54,655 nt of DNA from Eubacteriaceae bacterium (GCA_012838085.1 DUPX01000038.1:1-54655), one strand, 5' to 3'. Positions 1 through 8,594 are shown, counted from the stretch's first letter. Notes: generated by a model not told the origin, from the letters alone. A program made the numbers and translations.

Positions 1-435
1 CCTAGAGTTTAAATATCTCAATACACTTTCATTATTTTTTAAATTATTATAAAAATACTTGGCTGCATCTTTATGAATACAATATTGAATTTGCTTCTTT
101 TTATATTGTAAATTTTCATAAGATAAATCTGTATTTCTATCAGGTAATATAATTCCTGCCCTATCAGCTAATAGCTTAAGGGCATCTATAAAACCCAAGT
201 TCTCAATATTCATAATAAAACTTATGACATTTCCTCCAGCACCACATCCAAAACAATGATATAATTGCTTTTCTGGAGATACACTAAAAGATGGGGTTTT
301 TTCTATATGAAAAGGACATTTGCCTTTATAACTTGTACCAGTTTTTTTTAATAACACATATCCAGAAACAACATCCACTATATCATTACGGGTTCTAACT
401 TCTTCAATTAACTCCTCTGGGTAAAAATTTGTCAT
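1..435 (-). CDS. dnaG: DNA primase, N-terminal part (cut by window edge)
   Basis: DnaG synthesises RNA primers at the replication fork. The 145 residues present start MTNFYPEELIEEVRTRNDIV. They carry the CHC2 zinc-binding domain: CPFH at about residues 40-43, then CFGCGAGGNV, the Cys/His pattern of bacterial primases, followed by the start of the linker to the TOPRIM domain. The ATG at 435 is preceded by a GGTGAT ribosome-binding sequence. The gene runs off the left edge, so the catalytic TOPRIM and helicase-binding domains are not visible. It lies directly downstream of dgt on the same strand, a common clostridial order in which rpoD usually follows. Identification is secure; only the extent is unknown. 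Confidence 0.95.
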   Translation of the reverse strand, partial: MTNFYPEELIEEVRTRNDIVDVVSGYVLLKKTGTSYKGKCPFHIEKTPSFSVSPEKQLYHCFGCGAGGNVISFIMNIENLGFIDALKLLADRAGIILPDRNTDLSYENLQYKKKQIQYCIHKDAAKYFYNNLKNNESVLRYLNSR

Positions 436-614
436 TTGTATCACCTTTAATCCGTCTTAATATAGTTTCGTCATCAAAAATATTTTTCCTTCTTATTAAT
501 ATAAAAAGAGAAAATCCTTTACTTTCTCTTCTCAGAGAATTTATAATTAAAATATCATGAATGAATATTATTCGACATACTTACCCTTTATTCCTTCTTT
601 TCATACATAATTAT

Positions 615-1613
615 TTATACCTTCCAAGGATCAGGTACAAAAATATCAGTAAATTTATTTATAGCATAAATATCCGTCATCCCTGCTATATAGTCACAAA
701 TAATTCTTTCCTTATCTTCCATATCTATTTTTCTTCTGAATTCCTCAGGTAAACTATCAATATTTTTAAAAAAATATTGATAAAGTTGTATCAAAATATT
801 CTTTGCTTTTTTACCTTCTTGTTTTGCTATAGAATTAATGTATACCTTGTCGAAAAGAAATTTTCTTAATTCCATAGTAGCTTTACTTATTTTTCCAGTC
901 ATAGCAATTTGGTTGTTTTCCATACTATTATTAATAACATCCTGAACCATAGTATTTATACGGTTGCTATGAGTTTCCCCTAAAATATTTACTATATCCA
1001 TAGGTAAATCTTCAGCTTTTATCACCTTTCCCCGAATTGCATCATCTATATCATGATTAATATAAGCTATTCTATCTGCTAGACGAACAACAGAAGCTTC
1101 TAATGTAGTAGGTTTATTTTTACCTGTATGATTCAATATCCCATCTCGCACTTCATAACTTAAATTCAGTCCTCCTTCCCTTTCTAAATAATCCACTACT
1201 CTAAGGCTCTGTTCATTATGTAAAAAATCAAATGGACACAATTCATTTAATGTATCTTCTCCTGTGTGACCAAAAGGGGTATGACCCAGATCATGGCCCA
1301 AAGCAATTGCTTCAGTAAGGTCTACATTCAAATTCAGAGCTCTTGCTATAGTTCTTGCAATTTGAGAAACTTCAAGAGTATGGGTTAAACGGGTACGATA
1401 ATGGTCCCCCTCAGGTGCTATAAAAACCTGGGTTTTATGTTTTAACCTTCTAAAAGCTTTAGAATAAATTATCCTATCCTTATCCCTTTCAAATATTGTC
1501 CTTACAGAGCAATGAGGTTCTTCCCTTTTCCTACCTTTACTTTTTTTGCTTAAAGTAGCATAAGGGGACAATATCTCTTCTTCCAAATTTTCCTTATAAA
1601 TTCTAATATCCAA
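615..1613 (-). CDS. dgt: Deoxyguanosinetriphosphate triphosphohydrolase-like HD protein
   Basis: This is an HD-superfamily dNTP triphosphohydrolase that hydrolyses dNTPs to nucleoside and tripolyphosphate. The metal-binding His/Asp residues are visible in HTLEVSQIARTIARAL, then GHDLGHTPFGHTGE, and further on in the DRIAYINHDIDD stretch. The length (~332 residues) fits the short Dgt-like family of Firmicutes. A longer frame opens with GTG at 1622, but the AGGGGTG Shine-Dalgarno overlaps that codon. I prefer TTG at 1613, which sits 6 nt after it and gives an N-terminus MDIRIYKENLEEE like family members. Downstream (lower coordinates) is dnaG. Upstream is a 313-base intergenic stretch. The true substrate preference among dNTPs cannot be read from sequence. 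Confidence 0.9.
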   Translation of the reverse strand: MDIRIYKENLEEEILSPYATLSKKSKGRKREEPHCSVRTIFERDKDRIIYSKAFRRLKHKTQVFIAPEGDHYRTRLTHTLEVSQIARTIARALNLNVDLTEAIALGHDLGHTPFGHTGEDTLNELCPFDFLHNEQSLRVVDYLEREGGLNLSYEVRDGILNHTGKNKPTTLEASVVRLADRIAYINHDIDDAIRGKVIKAEDLPMDIVNILGETHSNRINTMVQDVINNSMENNQIAMTGKISKATMELRKFLFDKVYINSIAKQEGKKAKNILIQLYQYFFKNIDSLPEEFRRKIDMEDKERIICDYIAGMTDIYAINKFTDIFVPDPWKV

Positions 1614-1701
1614 ATAATACACCCCTATTATTTTGAACTTATTTAATGTATACCCTAAAATTTAACTTTTTCCTCTTTTTTTAAATTTTTTTTAAATAAA
1701 A

Positions 1702-1840
1702 CTATTTTAACCATATAAAATAGCATCTTCAACTCTTTCGCAAGGAAACCCAAGTTTTGCTTTGACGGCTTTCAACCTGTGCTTCCTAGTGAATTCAGTA
1801 GCTGATACTCTCCTTCCAACCCCTATTTTATATTTAGTAT
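1702..1840 (-). ncRNA. Unassigned structured-looking intergenic element upstream of dgt
   Basis: The stretch between dgt and ppdK is not featureless. About 1725-1840 is clearly richer in G and C than the flanking A/T runs. On the minus strand it contains several short stems: UCAG/CUGA, AGUA/UACU, and a GCAAAAC...GUUUCCUUGC hairpin. It ends in a CTATTTTA/TAAAATAG hairpin (1702-1723) followed by a T-rich tract, which looks like an intrinsic terminator. It could be a small RNA, a leader of dgt, or a decayed short gene: one frame is open for about 50 codons but has no usable start codon or ribosome-binding site. I do not recognise a known riboswitch class. The type is a best guess. Confidence 0.3.
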
Positions 1841-1856
1841 AAAAACAGTACTTCCT

Positions 1857-1903
1857 ATTAAAAAATAAAAAGGATATTGCCTTCTTCTAAAGGACAATAC
1901 CCT
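1857..1903 (-). terminator. Intrinsic terminator of ppdK
   Basis: The minus strand reads GGGTATTG, then a TCCTT/AAGG inner stem, then CAATATCC, directly followed by TTTTTATTTTTT. This is a long hairpin plus U-tract 24 bases after the ppdK stop. It separates the ccpN-ppdK unit from dgt-dnaG. Confidence 0.85.
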
Positions 1904-1926
1904 AATTTTTTATTTTAATTTAAATT

Positions 1927-4563
1927 TTATTTTGCTTTATTTTCTAGAATAACAGCTTGGGCAGCAGACAGTCTAGCAATGGGTACTCTATATGGGGAAC
2001 AAGATACATAATCTAAACCTGCATTATGGAAGAAAACTATTGATGCAGGATCTCCACCATGCTCTCCACATACCCCAATTTTTAACTCAGGTTTTTCTTT
2101 CCTTCCTAAATCAACTGCCAATTCTACTAATTTCCCAACTCCTGTTTGATCAATGCTTTCAAATGGATCTTTTTCTAAGATGTTTTTCTCATGATATTCA
2201 TTTAAGAATTTACCAGCATCATCTCTAGAAAATCCAAAGGCCATTTGTGTTAAGTCGTTAGTACCAAAGGAGAAAAATTCTGCTTCCTTAGCTATTTGAT
2301 CCGCAACTAATGTAGCTCTGGGAACTTCTATCATGGTTCCCACTAGATAATCTAATTCTATTCCTGCTTTTTCTATTAATTCATCGGCTGTTTTTACTAT
2401 ATAATCTTTAAGGTATTCTAATTCTTCTACAATACCTACTAAAGGTATCATTATCTCTGGTTTAATTTCTATATTATCCTCTTTAGAAACTTCTATAGCT
2501 GCTTCAATTATAGCTTTTGTTTGCATTACCGCAATTTCAGGATAGGTAATAGCTATTCTACAACCTCTATGACCCAGCATTGGGTTAAATTCTTTGAGAG
2601 ATTCAATTATTTCTTTTAGTTCGTCAAAGCTTATGTCAAAGTCTTTAGCTAAAGATAAAATATCCTTATCCTGGACTGGAAGAAATTCATGTAGTGGTGG
2701 ATCTAATAGTCTTATTGTAACAGGTCTACCACCCATGGCCCTAAATATACCTTTAAAATCTTCTTTTTGCATTGGTAATATTTCATTTAAATATTTTTCC
2801 CTTTGCTCCTTTGTATTGGAAAGAATCATTTTTCGAACAGAGCTAATTCTTTTTTCGTCAAAGAACATATGCTCAGTCCTACATAGTCCAATACCCTCTG
2901 CTCCAAACTTAACAGCAGTTTCAGCATCAGCTGGTGTATCAGCATTAGTCCTTATTCTTAGTTTTCTAAATTCATCAGACCATTCCATTAGTTCTCCAAA
3001 ATGTCCTGAAAGAGTGGGCTCTACAGTTTTAATTTCTCCTGAGTAAACTAATCCAGTACCGCCATCTAATGAAATAAAATCTCCTTCTTTATATACCTTG
3101 CCGTCAACAATAAATTCCTTTTTTTCTTCATTTACCCTAATGGATTCACATCCTGCTACACAGCATTTACCCATTCCTCTTGCTACTACGGCCGCATGGG
3201 AAGTCATTCCACCCCTTGCTGTTAGTATTCCACTAGCAAGATACATACCCTCGATATCTTCTGGTGATGTCTCTTGCCTTACTAAAATAGCCTTTTCCCC
3301 GCTATTGACTGCTGTAACAGCAGCTTCTGCAGTAAAGTAGATCTTACCTGTAGCTGCCCCTGGAGAAGCAGGTAAACCCTTTGCTATAGCTGATGCATTT
3401 TTAAGGGCTTCCTCGTCAAAATTAGGATGTAAAAGTTGATCAAGTTGCTTAGGTTCTATACGCATCAATGCTTCTTCTTTAGATATAATTCCCTCCTCCA
3501 CAAGTTCTGAAGCTACTCTTATTGCAGCTGTAGCAGTTCTTTTACCACTTCGTGTCTGCAAAATATATAGTTTGGATTTTTCTATTGTAAATTCTATATC
3601 CTGCATATCTTTGTAATGTTTTTCAAGTTTTTCAGCTGCGTCTTTAAATTGTTTATAAAGTTCTGGAGAAACTTCTTTTAAGTGAGAAATAGATTGGGGA
3701 GTTCTAATTCCTGCAACAACATCTTCCCCTTGGGCATTCATTAAAAATTCACCATATAGTTTATTCTCTCCAGTTGATGGGTTTCTTGTAAAGGCAACAC
3801 CAGTACCACAATCATCTCCCATATTTCCAAATACCATTGTTTGGACATTTACTGCAGTTCCCTTAATACTCTTTGGAACTTCATTAATTCTTCTATAAGT
3901 AATGGCCCTAGGATTATTCCAGGAAGCAAAAACAGCCTCAACAGATTTTAGCAATTGTTCCTTTGGGTCATAGGGAAAATCTTCTCCTGTTTCTTTTCTA
4001 ACTACTTCTTTAAACTGTTCTACTAATTCTTTTAAATGTTCAGCAGTTAATTGGGTATCTTCTGTGAAATTATTTTCTTCTTTCATTAACTCCAATAAAT
4101 TTTCAAATTTATCCTTATCTATTTCCAGTACCACATCACCAAACATCTGGATAAATCTTCTATAACTATCATAAGCAAACCTTTCATTTTGAGTATTTTC
4201 TGCTAAGGTCTTAACAGTATCATCATTTAACCCCAAATTTAATATTGTATCCATCATACCAGGCATTGAAATAGCTGCTCCTGATCTAACAGACACCAAT
4301 AGTGGATTTTCCACTGAACCGAATTCCTTACCGGTTTCCTTTTCCAATTTATTTAAAGAAGAATATATTTCTTCTATAAGGCCTTCAGATAATTTTTCTC
4401 CAGTTTGATAAAACTGATTACAGGCTTCTGTGGTAATAATAAAACCTTGAGGAACAGGTAAACCCATATTAGTCATCTCTCCAAGGTTAGCACCTTTACC
4501 TCCTAAAAGATCCCTCATAGTTGCATTTCCTTCTTTAAACATGTAGACATTTTTTGCTGTCAA
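1927..4563 (-). CDS. ppdK: Pyruvate, phosphate dikinase
   Basis: PPDK interconverts ATP + Pi + pyruvate and AMP + PPi + PEP, serving PPi-linked glycolysis or gluconeogenesis in anaerobes. The 878 residues match the usual length. Domain order is: ATP-grasp from residue 1 (GGKGANLGEM; VRSGAAISMPGMMDT; EFTIEKSKLYILQTR); swivelling phosphohistidine domain with GGMTSHAAVVARGMGK, whose catalytic His is residue 456; and the PEP/pyruvate TIM barrel with GVCGEHGGDP, whose catalytic Cys is residue 832. The start is TTG at 4563, seven bases after GGAGG. It lies 57 bp downstream of ccpN. The PPDK regulatory kinase/phosphatase (PpsR, DUF299), often encoded beside it, is absent here. A divergent paralogue lies at 37.6-41.7 kb. 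Confidence 0.97.
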   Translation of the reverse strand: MTAKNVYMFKEGNATMRDLLGGKGANLGEMTNMGLPVPQGFIITTEACNQFYQTGEKLSEGLIEEIYSSLNKLEKETGKEFGSVENPLLVSVRSGAAISMPGMMDTILNLGLNDDTVKTLAENTQNERFAYDSYRRFIQMFGDVVLEIDKDKFENLLELMKEENNFTEDTQLTAEHLKELVEQFKEVVRKETGEDFPYDPKEQLLKSVEAVFASWNNPRAITYRRINEVPKSIKGTAVNVQTMVFGNMGDDCGTGVAFTRNPSTGENKLYGEFLMNAQGEDVVAGIRTPQSISHLKEVSPELYKQFKDAAEKLEKHYKDMQDIEFTIEKSKLYILQTRSGKRTATAAIRVASELVEEGIISKEEALMRIEPKQLDQLLHPNFDEEALKNASAIAKGLPASPGAATGKIYFTAEAAVTAVNSGEKAILVRQETSPEDIEGMYLASGILTARGGMTSHAAVVARGMGKCCVAGCESIRVNEEKKEFIVDGKVYKEGDFISLDGGTGLVYSGEIKTVEPTLSGHFGELMEWSDEFRKLRIRTNADTPADAETAVKFGAEGIGLCRTEHMFFDEKRISSVRKMILSNTKEQREKYLNEILPMQKEDFKGIFRAMGGRPVTIRLLDPPLHEFLPVQDKDILSLAKDFDISFDELKEIIESLKEFNPMLGHRGCRIAITYPEIAVMQTKAIIEAAIEVSKEDNIEIKPEIMIPLVGIVEELEYLKDYIVKTADELIEKAGIELDYLVGTMIEVPRATLVADQIAKEAEFFSFGTNDLTQMAFGFSRDDAGKFLNEYHEKNILEKDPFESIDQTGVGKLVELAVDLGRKEKPELKIGVCGEHGGDPASIVFFHNAGLDYVSCSPYRVPIARLSAAQAVILENKAK

Positions 4564-4592
4564 ATTAACTCCTCCTTTTTTATAAGTATATT

Positions 4593-4616
4593 ATAGCTGT
4601 ATAATTAAACAGCTAT
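4593..4616. repeat. Inverted repeat between ccpN and ppdK
   Basis: The sequence ATAGCTG-N10-CAGCTAT (7-bp perfect arms) sits just upstream of the ppdK Shine-Dalgarno, about 30 bases before the start codon. It could be an operator, perhaps for the adjacent CcpN-like regulator, or a weak mRNA hairpin. It has no U-tract, so it is unlikely to be a terminator. Confidence 0.4.
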
Positions 4617-4620
4617 TAGT

Positions 4621-5283
4621 TTATAATTTTATATCAGACTTTTCCGAACCAAATTGTACAAATTTTTTTGTAATATTTGTTTTGGAAATCTTACCAATAA
4701 TTTTATATTGGGCCTTGCCCTTTTCATTTATTAACTCTTGAACTACAGGCAATGAATCTATTTCATGGTTAATTATCTTCAAAGCAGCATCATAAATTGA
4801 ATCCTCTGGATATACAAAGGCAACATTAGGCATTCTAGTCATAATCATCCCTACAGGAATTCTATGTATGTCTTGATTCCCAATGGCTGATTTTAAAAAG
4901 TCCTTTCTAGAAACCACTCCCAATAAAAATTGTTCCTTACTTTGTATAAAAATTGTGCCAACATCTTCTAAAAATAATGTCACTATAGCATCATATATAC
5001 TTGTTTCTTCTAGAACAGCTACAGCAGATGATTTAACATCCTTTACTTTTATTTTTTTCATGGAATCCCCTATAAAACTAAATAAGGATTTACCTGAATA
5101 TATGTATCCAACCTTAGGCTTTGCAATAAGTATTTCTAGCATAGTTAATAAAGCTAAATCCGTTCTGAGGGTAGCCCTTGTTAAATTAAGTTTTTTTGCA
5201 ATATTTTCACTGGTGATGGGTTGGTATCTCTTTACAATCTCAATTATTTTAGTTTGACGATGTGAAAACTCTATGGTACTCAC
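4621..5283 (-). CDS. ccpN: CcpN-family transcriptional regulator (HTH + tandem CBS)
   Basis: The protein has an N-terminal DeoR/GntR-like helix-turn-helix (about residues 8-60, containing NIAKKLNLTRATLRTDLALL), then two CBS repeats (about 80-200; DAIVTLFLEDVGTIFI and DAALKIINHEIDSLPVV). This is the layout of B. subtilis CcpN/YqzB, which represses gluconeogenic genes according to adenine-nucleotide levels. The start is GTG at 5283, giving MSTIEF, which matches the CcpN N-terminus even though the AAGGGG Shine-Dalgarno nearly abuts it. It is the first gene of a two-gene unit with ppdK. In many relatives a ppsR gene lies between them; here none does. Target genes are inferred from context only. 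Confidence 0.88.
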   Translation of the reverse strand: MSTIEFSHRQTKIIEIVKRYQPITSENIAKKLNLTRATLRTDLALLTMLEILIAKPKVGYIYSGKSLFSFIGDSMKKIKVKDVKSSAVAVLEETSIYDAIVTLFLEDVGTIFIQSKEQFLLGVVSRKDFLKSAIGNQDIHRIPVGMIMTRMPNVAFVYPEDSIYDAALKIINHEIDSLPVVQELINEKGKAQYKIIGKISKTNITKKFVQFGSEKSDIKL

Positions 5284-5291
5284 CCCTTAGT

Positions 5292-5324
5292 AATTATTTA
5301 GTATTGTTTAAAAACTAAATAATT
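5292..5324. repeat. Inverted repeat in the ccpN leader (possible operator)
   Basis: AATTATTTAG and CTAAATAATT form perfect 10-bp arms around a 13-base AT-rich spacer. The repeat lies between the ccpN promoter and its ribosome-binding site. That position suits autoregulation by a dimeric repressor. An RNA hairpin is the alternative. Confidence 0.45.
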
Positions 5325-5342
5325 TCCCTTGTGCTAGATTGT

Positions 5343-5372
5343 ATTATACTATATATCCAAGTATTATTTCAA
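5343..5372 (-). promoter_or_regulatory. Predicted sigma-A promoter of ccpN-ppdK
   Basis: On the minus strand, TTGAAA, an 18-bp spacer, then TATAAT. The -10 lies about 60 bases upstream of the ccpN start, right after the glyS terminator region. Confidence 0.6.
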
Positions 5373-5395
5373 TGATGAACATAGCTAATCTTAAA

Positions 5396-5417
5396 AAGCC
5401 TCTAATAATAGAGGCTT
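5396..5417 (-). terminator. Intrinsic terminator of glyS
   Basis: AAGCCTCTA-TTA-TTAGAGGCTT hairpin followed by TTTTT on the minus strand, 16 bases after the glyS stop codon. Confidence 0.8.
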
Positions 5418-5432
5418 AAATCAATTATATTT

Positions 5433-6821
5433 CTAATATTCTAATGCTTTTTCCAAAAATTCTACAATTCTTTCTATTTCAATACGTTCTTGTTCCATAG
5501 AATCTCTGTGACGGATGGTAACACTATTATCTTCCAGTGTATCAAAGTCTATTGTAATACAAAATGGTGTTCCTATTTCATCTTGTCTCCTATATCTTTT
5601 TCCTATACTGCCAGTCTCATCATAGTCTACAAAGAATTTTTTACTTAAAGTATCATATACATTTAAGGCCTTATCCTTAAGTTTTTTGGTTAAAGGCAAT
5701 ATAGCAGCTTTTACAGGTGCTAATTGAGGATGGAATTTTAAAATATTTCTACTTTCACCATTATTTATTTCTTCTATTTCAAAGGCCTCTGTTAAGAAAG
5801 CCAATAATAATCTATCTACACCCACAGATGGTTCAACACAATAAGGAATATATTTTTCATTAGTAATTGGATCCATATAAGTCATATCCTGACCAGAATG
5901 TTCCTGATGTTGTTTTAAATCATAATCAGTCCGGTCAGCAATTCCCCACAATTCTCCCCATCCAAATGGGAAAAGATATTCAATGTCTGTTGTAGCTTTA
6001 CTATAATGGGATAATTCATTTTTACTATGATCTCTAAATCTAATATTTTCCTCTTTAATACCCAATTCCAGCAACCAATTTTTACAAAAACTTCTCCAAT
6101 AATTAAACCATTCTAAATCTTCTCCAGGTTTACAGAAGAATTCAAGTTCCATTTGTTCAAACTCTCTAGTCCTGAATATGAAATTACCAGGGGTTATTTC
6201 ATTTCTAAAGGACTTACCTATTTGTCCAATGCCAAAAGGTATCTTTTTTCTAGAACTTCTTTGAACGTTTTTAAAATTTGTAAAAATTCCTTGGGCTGTT
6301 TCAGGTCGTAAATAAATATCTGAACTAGAATATTCTAAAACACCTTGGCGAGTTTTAAACATTAGGTTAAATTGTCTAATATCAGTAAAATTATTTTTCC
6401 CGCATTTAGGACAGGGAATGTTGTTTTCATCTATATAATTTAGCATTTCCTCACTACCCCATCCATCCACAATTAATTCTTCCCCTTTTTCAAGGACAAA
6501 ATCCTCAATAAGTTTGTCTGCACGAAAACGAGCTTTGCATGCCTTACAATCCATTAATGGATCGTTGAATCCAGCTATATGGCCAGAAGCAACCCATACT
6601 TCAGGATTCATTAATATTGCAGAATCCAGTCCAACATTATAAGGACTTTCCTGAATAAATTTTTTCCACCAGGCTTTTTTAATGTTGTTCTTTAATTCTA
6701 TACCTAGCGGGCCATAGTCCCAGGTATTTGCCAAACCACCATAGATTTCTGACCCTGGAAATATGAATCCCCTTGTTTTAGCTAGGCTAACAACATCATT
6801 CATAGTTATACCATTAGACAT
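5433..6821 (-). CDS. glyS: Glycine--tRNA ligase (single-chain, alpha2 type)
   Basis: This class II synthetase charges tRNA-Gly. The 462 residues and the opening [15 protein letters not shown] identify the eukaryote-like homodimeric form rather than the alpha2-beta2 GlyQ/GlyS of Bacillus. Motif 2 is seen as [20 protein letters not shown]. The motif 3 region is [14 protein letters not shown], and the C-terminal anticodon-binding domain covers about residues 365-460 ([16 protein letters not shown]). A zinc-binding-like CKAC...CPKC insertion lies near residues 92-141. The ATG at 6821 has an AGGAGG ribosome-binding site. The gene stands alone behind a glycine-type T-box leader and ends in its own terminator. 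Confidence 0.97.
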   Translation of the reverse strand: MSNGITMNDVVSLAKTRGFIFPGSEIYGGLANTWDYGPLGIELKNNIKKAWWKKFIQESPYNVGLDSAILMNPEVWVASGHIAGFNDPLMDCKACKARFRADKLIEDFVLEKGEELIVDGWGSEEMLNYIDENNIPCPKCGKNNFTDIRQFNLMFKTRQGVLEYSSSDIYLRPETAQGIFTNFKNVQRSSRKKIPFGIGQIGKSFRNEITPGNFIFRTREFEQMELEFFCKPGEDLEWFNYWRSFCKNWLLELGIKEENIRFRDHSKNELSHYSKATTDIEYLFPFGWGELWGIADRTDYDLKQHQEHSGQDMTYMDPITNEKYIPYCVEPSVGVDRLLLAFLTEAFEIEEINNGESRNILKFHPQLAPVKAAILPLTKKLKDKALNVYDTLSKKFFVDYDETGSIGKRYRRQDEIGTPFCITIDFDTLEDNSVTIRHRDSMEQERIEIERIVEFLEKALEY

Positions 6822-6844
6822 AATAATACCTCCTTAAATGTTCA

Positions 6845-7046
6845 AAAAATAAAACCTCCTATTTCCAACTAAGGGACGGATTTTAATCCGCGGTCCCACC
6901 CTTGTTGACCAGAAGGTCCACTTAATAACTGTACTCAAAAGTTCCTTTTGCAAAAGACTTTTACCAGGCTTCCACCCTCCCCAGCTCGCTAAAAAAAGTT
7001 TCCTTTACTACTCTTCTTTCTCAATGTACCTCTTATATTGTTTTCT
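6845..7046 (-). promoter_or_regulatory. T-box leader of glyS
   Basis: The minus strand carries the T-box signature AGGGTGGGACCGCG (about 6890-6903) and, upstream, Stem I landmarks AGAGTAGTAAAGG and GAGCTGGGGAGGGTGGAAGCC. Uncharged tRNA-Gly pairing would favour the antiterminator. The competing terminator is a long nested hairpin: CCTTCT/AGGAGG outside, then CAAC/GTTG, AAGGG/CCCTT and CGGAT/ATCCG, followed by TTTTATTTTTT. A glycine triplet GGA lies on the 3' side of Stem I where the specifier is expected, but I could not fix the loop boundaries. Glycine specificity rests mainly on the downstream gene. Confidence 0.88.
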
Positions 7047-7048
7047 AT

Positions 7049-7077
7049 AAATTATCAAAAATATACTCCTTTGTCAA
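7049..7077 (-). promoter_or_regulatory. Predicted promoter of the glyS T-box transcript
   Basis: A perfect TTGACA (-35) lies 15-17 bp upstream of overlapping -10 candidates GATAAT and TAATTT on the minus strand, only a few bases after the stop codon of the preceding gene. Confidence 0.65.
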
Positions 7078-7080
7078 CTG

Positions 7081-7554
7081 CTATTCCCACCTTTTTCCCA
7101 TTTCTTCCTTAGCTTTATCTTCTGCCATCTTAACCATATCATAAACTTTTTCATTAACATTGATATTATTCCTATTAGGTCTTTCAATCTCAATAGTACA
7201 TTTTGAGACAAATGCAACAGCGGCACCAATAGCAGTTATATAGGGTAAGAATACCGCTCCTACTGCACCAGCAGTAATAGGAATATCTAGTATTAAATAT
7301 TCATCCTTTTTTACTTTAATTCGATTGATATTACCCTTTTTTACAATTTCTTTTAATTTATCCACCACTTCTGATCCTGCCACATGTATCTGTTCTGTCC
7401 AAGTATCCTTCTTCTTTTTTTCTTCTATTATAATTATGGCTTGTAAAATATCTCCCTTTGCTAAATCCAATGCTTCCTTAGCTTCCTTATAGTCTACCTC
7501 TATTCTCTCTCTTATAATATCAATCTTTTCTAGCTCTTGGTACAATTTACCCAT
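7081..7554 (-). CDS. DUF4342-type small membrane-associated protein with UBA-like N-terminus
   Basis: Function unknown. Residues about 8-45 (VDYKEAKEALDLAKGDILQAIIIIEE) resemble the UBA/NAC-like three-helix fold of DUF4342 proteins. A beta-rich middle (WTEQIHVAGSEVVDKLKEIV, then IKVKKDEYLILDIP) follows, then a hydrophobic stretch ITAGAVGAVFLPYITAIGAA at about 94-113, perhaps one membrane segment. The charged C-terminus follows. It is the last gene of the era-recO run, 16 bp after recO. The ATG at 7554 abuts its AAAGGAG. TTG at 7545 would have better spacing, so the start is uncertain by three codons. The family name is from memory of the domain pattern; no role is claimed. Confidence 0.7.
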   Translation of the reverse strand: MGKLYQELEKIDIIRERIEVDYKEAKEALDLAKGDILQAIIIIEEKKKKDTWTEQIHVAGSEVVDKLKEIVKKGNINRIKVKKDEYLILDIPITAGAVGAVFLPYITAIGAAVAFVSKCTIEIERPNRNNINVNEKVYDMVKMAEDKAKEEMGKRWE

Positions 7555-7570
7555 CTCCTTTATAGGATTA

Positions 7571-8323
7571 TTAATTGCTATCCATAATCTCTAAAAAATC
7601 TAAGGTGTGAAAAGATTTTTCTAAATATTTACAAACATAGGCTTCCATAATATTATTTAACTGTCTTAAAAGAGAAGTATTGACTTCTAGTTTACTTAAT
7701 GCAGAAAGAGGATTATATAAAATATATGAAATAATATCTACCCCTTCCCTTGTTATTTTTTTTCCATAAAAATCTTCATTAAAGCATTTAGAACATAGTA
7801 TTCCCCCATTTTCATTGCTAAATTTAATACTATGGTCTATTTCTCCCCCACAAGAAACACAATTCTTTAGATGGGGAGCATAGCCAGATAGAGCCATTAA
7901 TTTAATTTGAAAGGCTAATTTTATCAGATCTAAATCCAAATGCTTTGAATAAGTCATATGGTTAAGAGTATGCAAAAGAAGAAAAAAATATTTTTCTTCT
8001 TTTTGATTTTCTTCAAGGGCAGCATTTATTAGTTCAATAATATAAGAAGCATAGGTAAAATCCCGTAGATCTTTTCTTAAATTATAAAATGATTCTCTTA
8101 ATTCAGCTGTGTTAACATAGATCATTGATTTTCCCTGGAAAAATATAAAATTGCTATAGCAAAATAATTGGGTAGAAGATAAAAATCTGTTATTAGTTCT
8201 CCGGGCTCCCTTTGCTAAAGCCTGTAGTTTGCCATAATCCTTAGTGAAAATTGTCAATATCTTATCTGCTTCACCATAATTAATTTGTTTTATAATTATT
8301 CCAGAAGTTTTTAATAGCCCCAT
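7571..8323 (-). CDS. recO: DNA repair protein RecO
   Basis: RecO anneals ssDNA and, with RecR, loads RecA in the RecFOR pathway. The 250 residues show the N-terminal OB-fold (MGLLKTSGIIIKQINYGEAD...) and a helical C-terminal half. A Cys4 zinc module is visible as CVSCGG at about residues 160-165 and CSKC at about 177-180. The ATG at 8323 follows a GGGAGAAGG ribosome-binding site. The order era-yqzL-recO-glyS is the classic Firmicute arrangement, which supports the call. Confidence 0.94.
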   Translation of the reverse strand: MGLLKTSGIIIKQINYGEADKILTIFTKDYGKLQALAKGARRTNNRFLSSTQLFCYSNFIFFQGKSMIYVNTAELRESFYNLRKDLRDFTYASYIIELINAALEENQKEEKYFFLLLHTLNHMTYSKHLDLDLIKLAFQIKLMALSGYAPHLKNCVSCGGEIDHSIKFSNENGGILCSKCFNEDFYGKKITREGVDIISYILYNPLSALSKLEVNTSLLRQLNNIMEAYVCKYLEKSFHTLDFLEIMDSN

Positions 8324-8335
8324 TTTACCTTCTCC

Positions 8336-8491
8336 CTATAATAATTTCTCCTCTAAGTTGGATAGAAAATTTTTTTCTTGTTTTTTATAATAAAAGTCTT
8401 TGCAGTCATGTGCTTCTATAAAATCCCGATAAAGTAAATATAAATCCAATCTTCCTGTTTTATTAAACCATTCCCAAAGTAATTTTTCCAT
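8336..8491 (-). CDS. yqzL: YqzL-like small protein
   Basis: A 51-residue protein MEKLLWEWFNKTGRLDLYLL... with the aromatic N-terminus and TGxxDxYLLYRDF pattern of YqzL, which sits between era and recO in Bacillus; here too it is between them. Function unknown. The open frame extends to an ATG at 8518. The GGGAGGAAG Shine-Dalgarno lies inside that extension, five bases before the ATG at 8491, so I take 8491 as the start. No membrane segment is visible. Confidence 0.75.
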   Translation of the reverse strand: MEKLLWEWFNKTGRLDLYLLYRDFIEAHDCKDFYYKKQEKNFLSNLEEKLL

Positions 8492-8594
8492 ATAAACTTC
8501 CTCCCTTTTTATTAGCATTATTATATTAGAATATCCCTTAAAATATAATTAATACTATCCATTGCCTATTAAGGAGGTAATTTTTAAGTTTACT

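Noticed and set aside
1725-1850. Short protein gene in the ppdK-dgt gap
   Set aside because: The open frame of about 50 codons has no ATG/GTG/TTG near a ribosome-binding site; kept only as an unassigned element.
2594-3340. Plus-strand open frames inside ppdK
   Set aside because: They are complements of a well-conserved coding gene, have no ribosome-binding sites and no recognisable product.
8569-8590. Plus-strand AAGGAGGT before a possible start near era
   Set aside because: A perfect Shine-Dalgarno core, but the following frames stop within a few codons; taken as chance.
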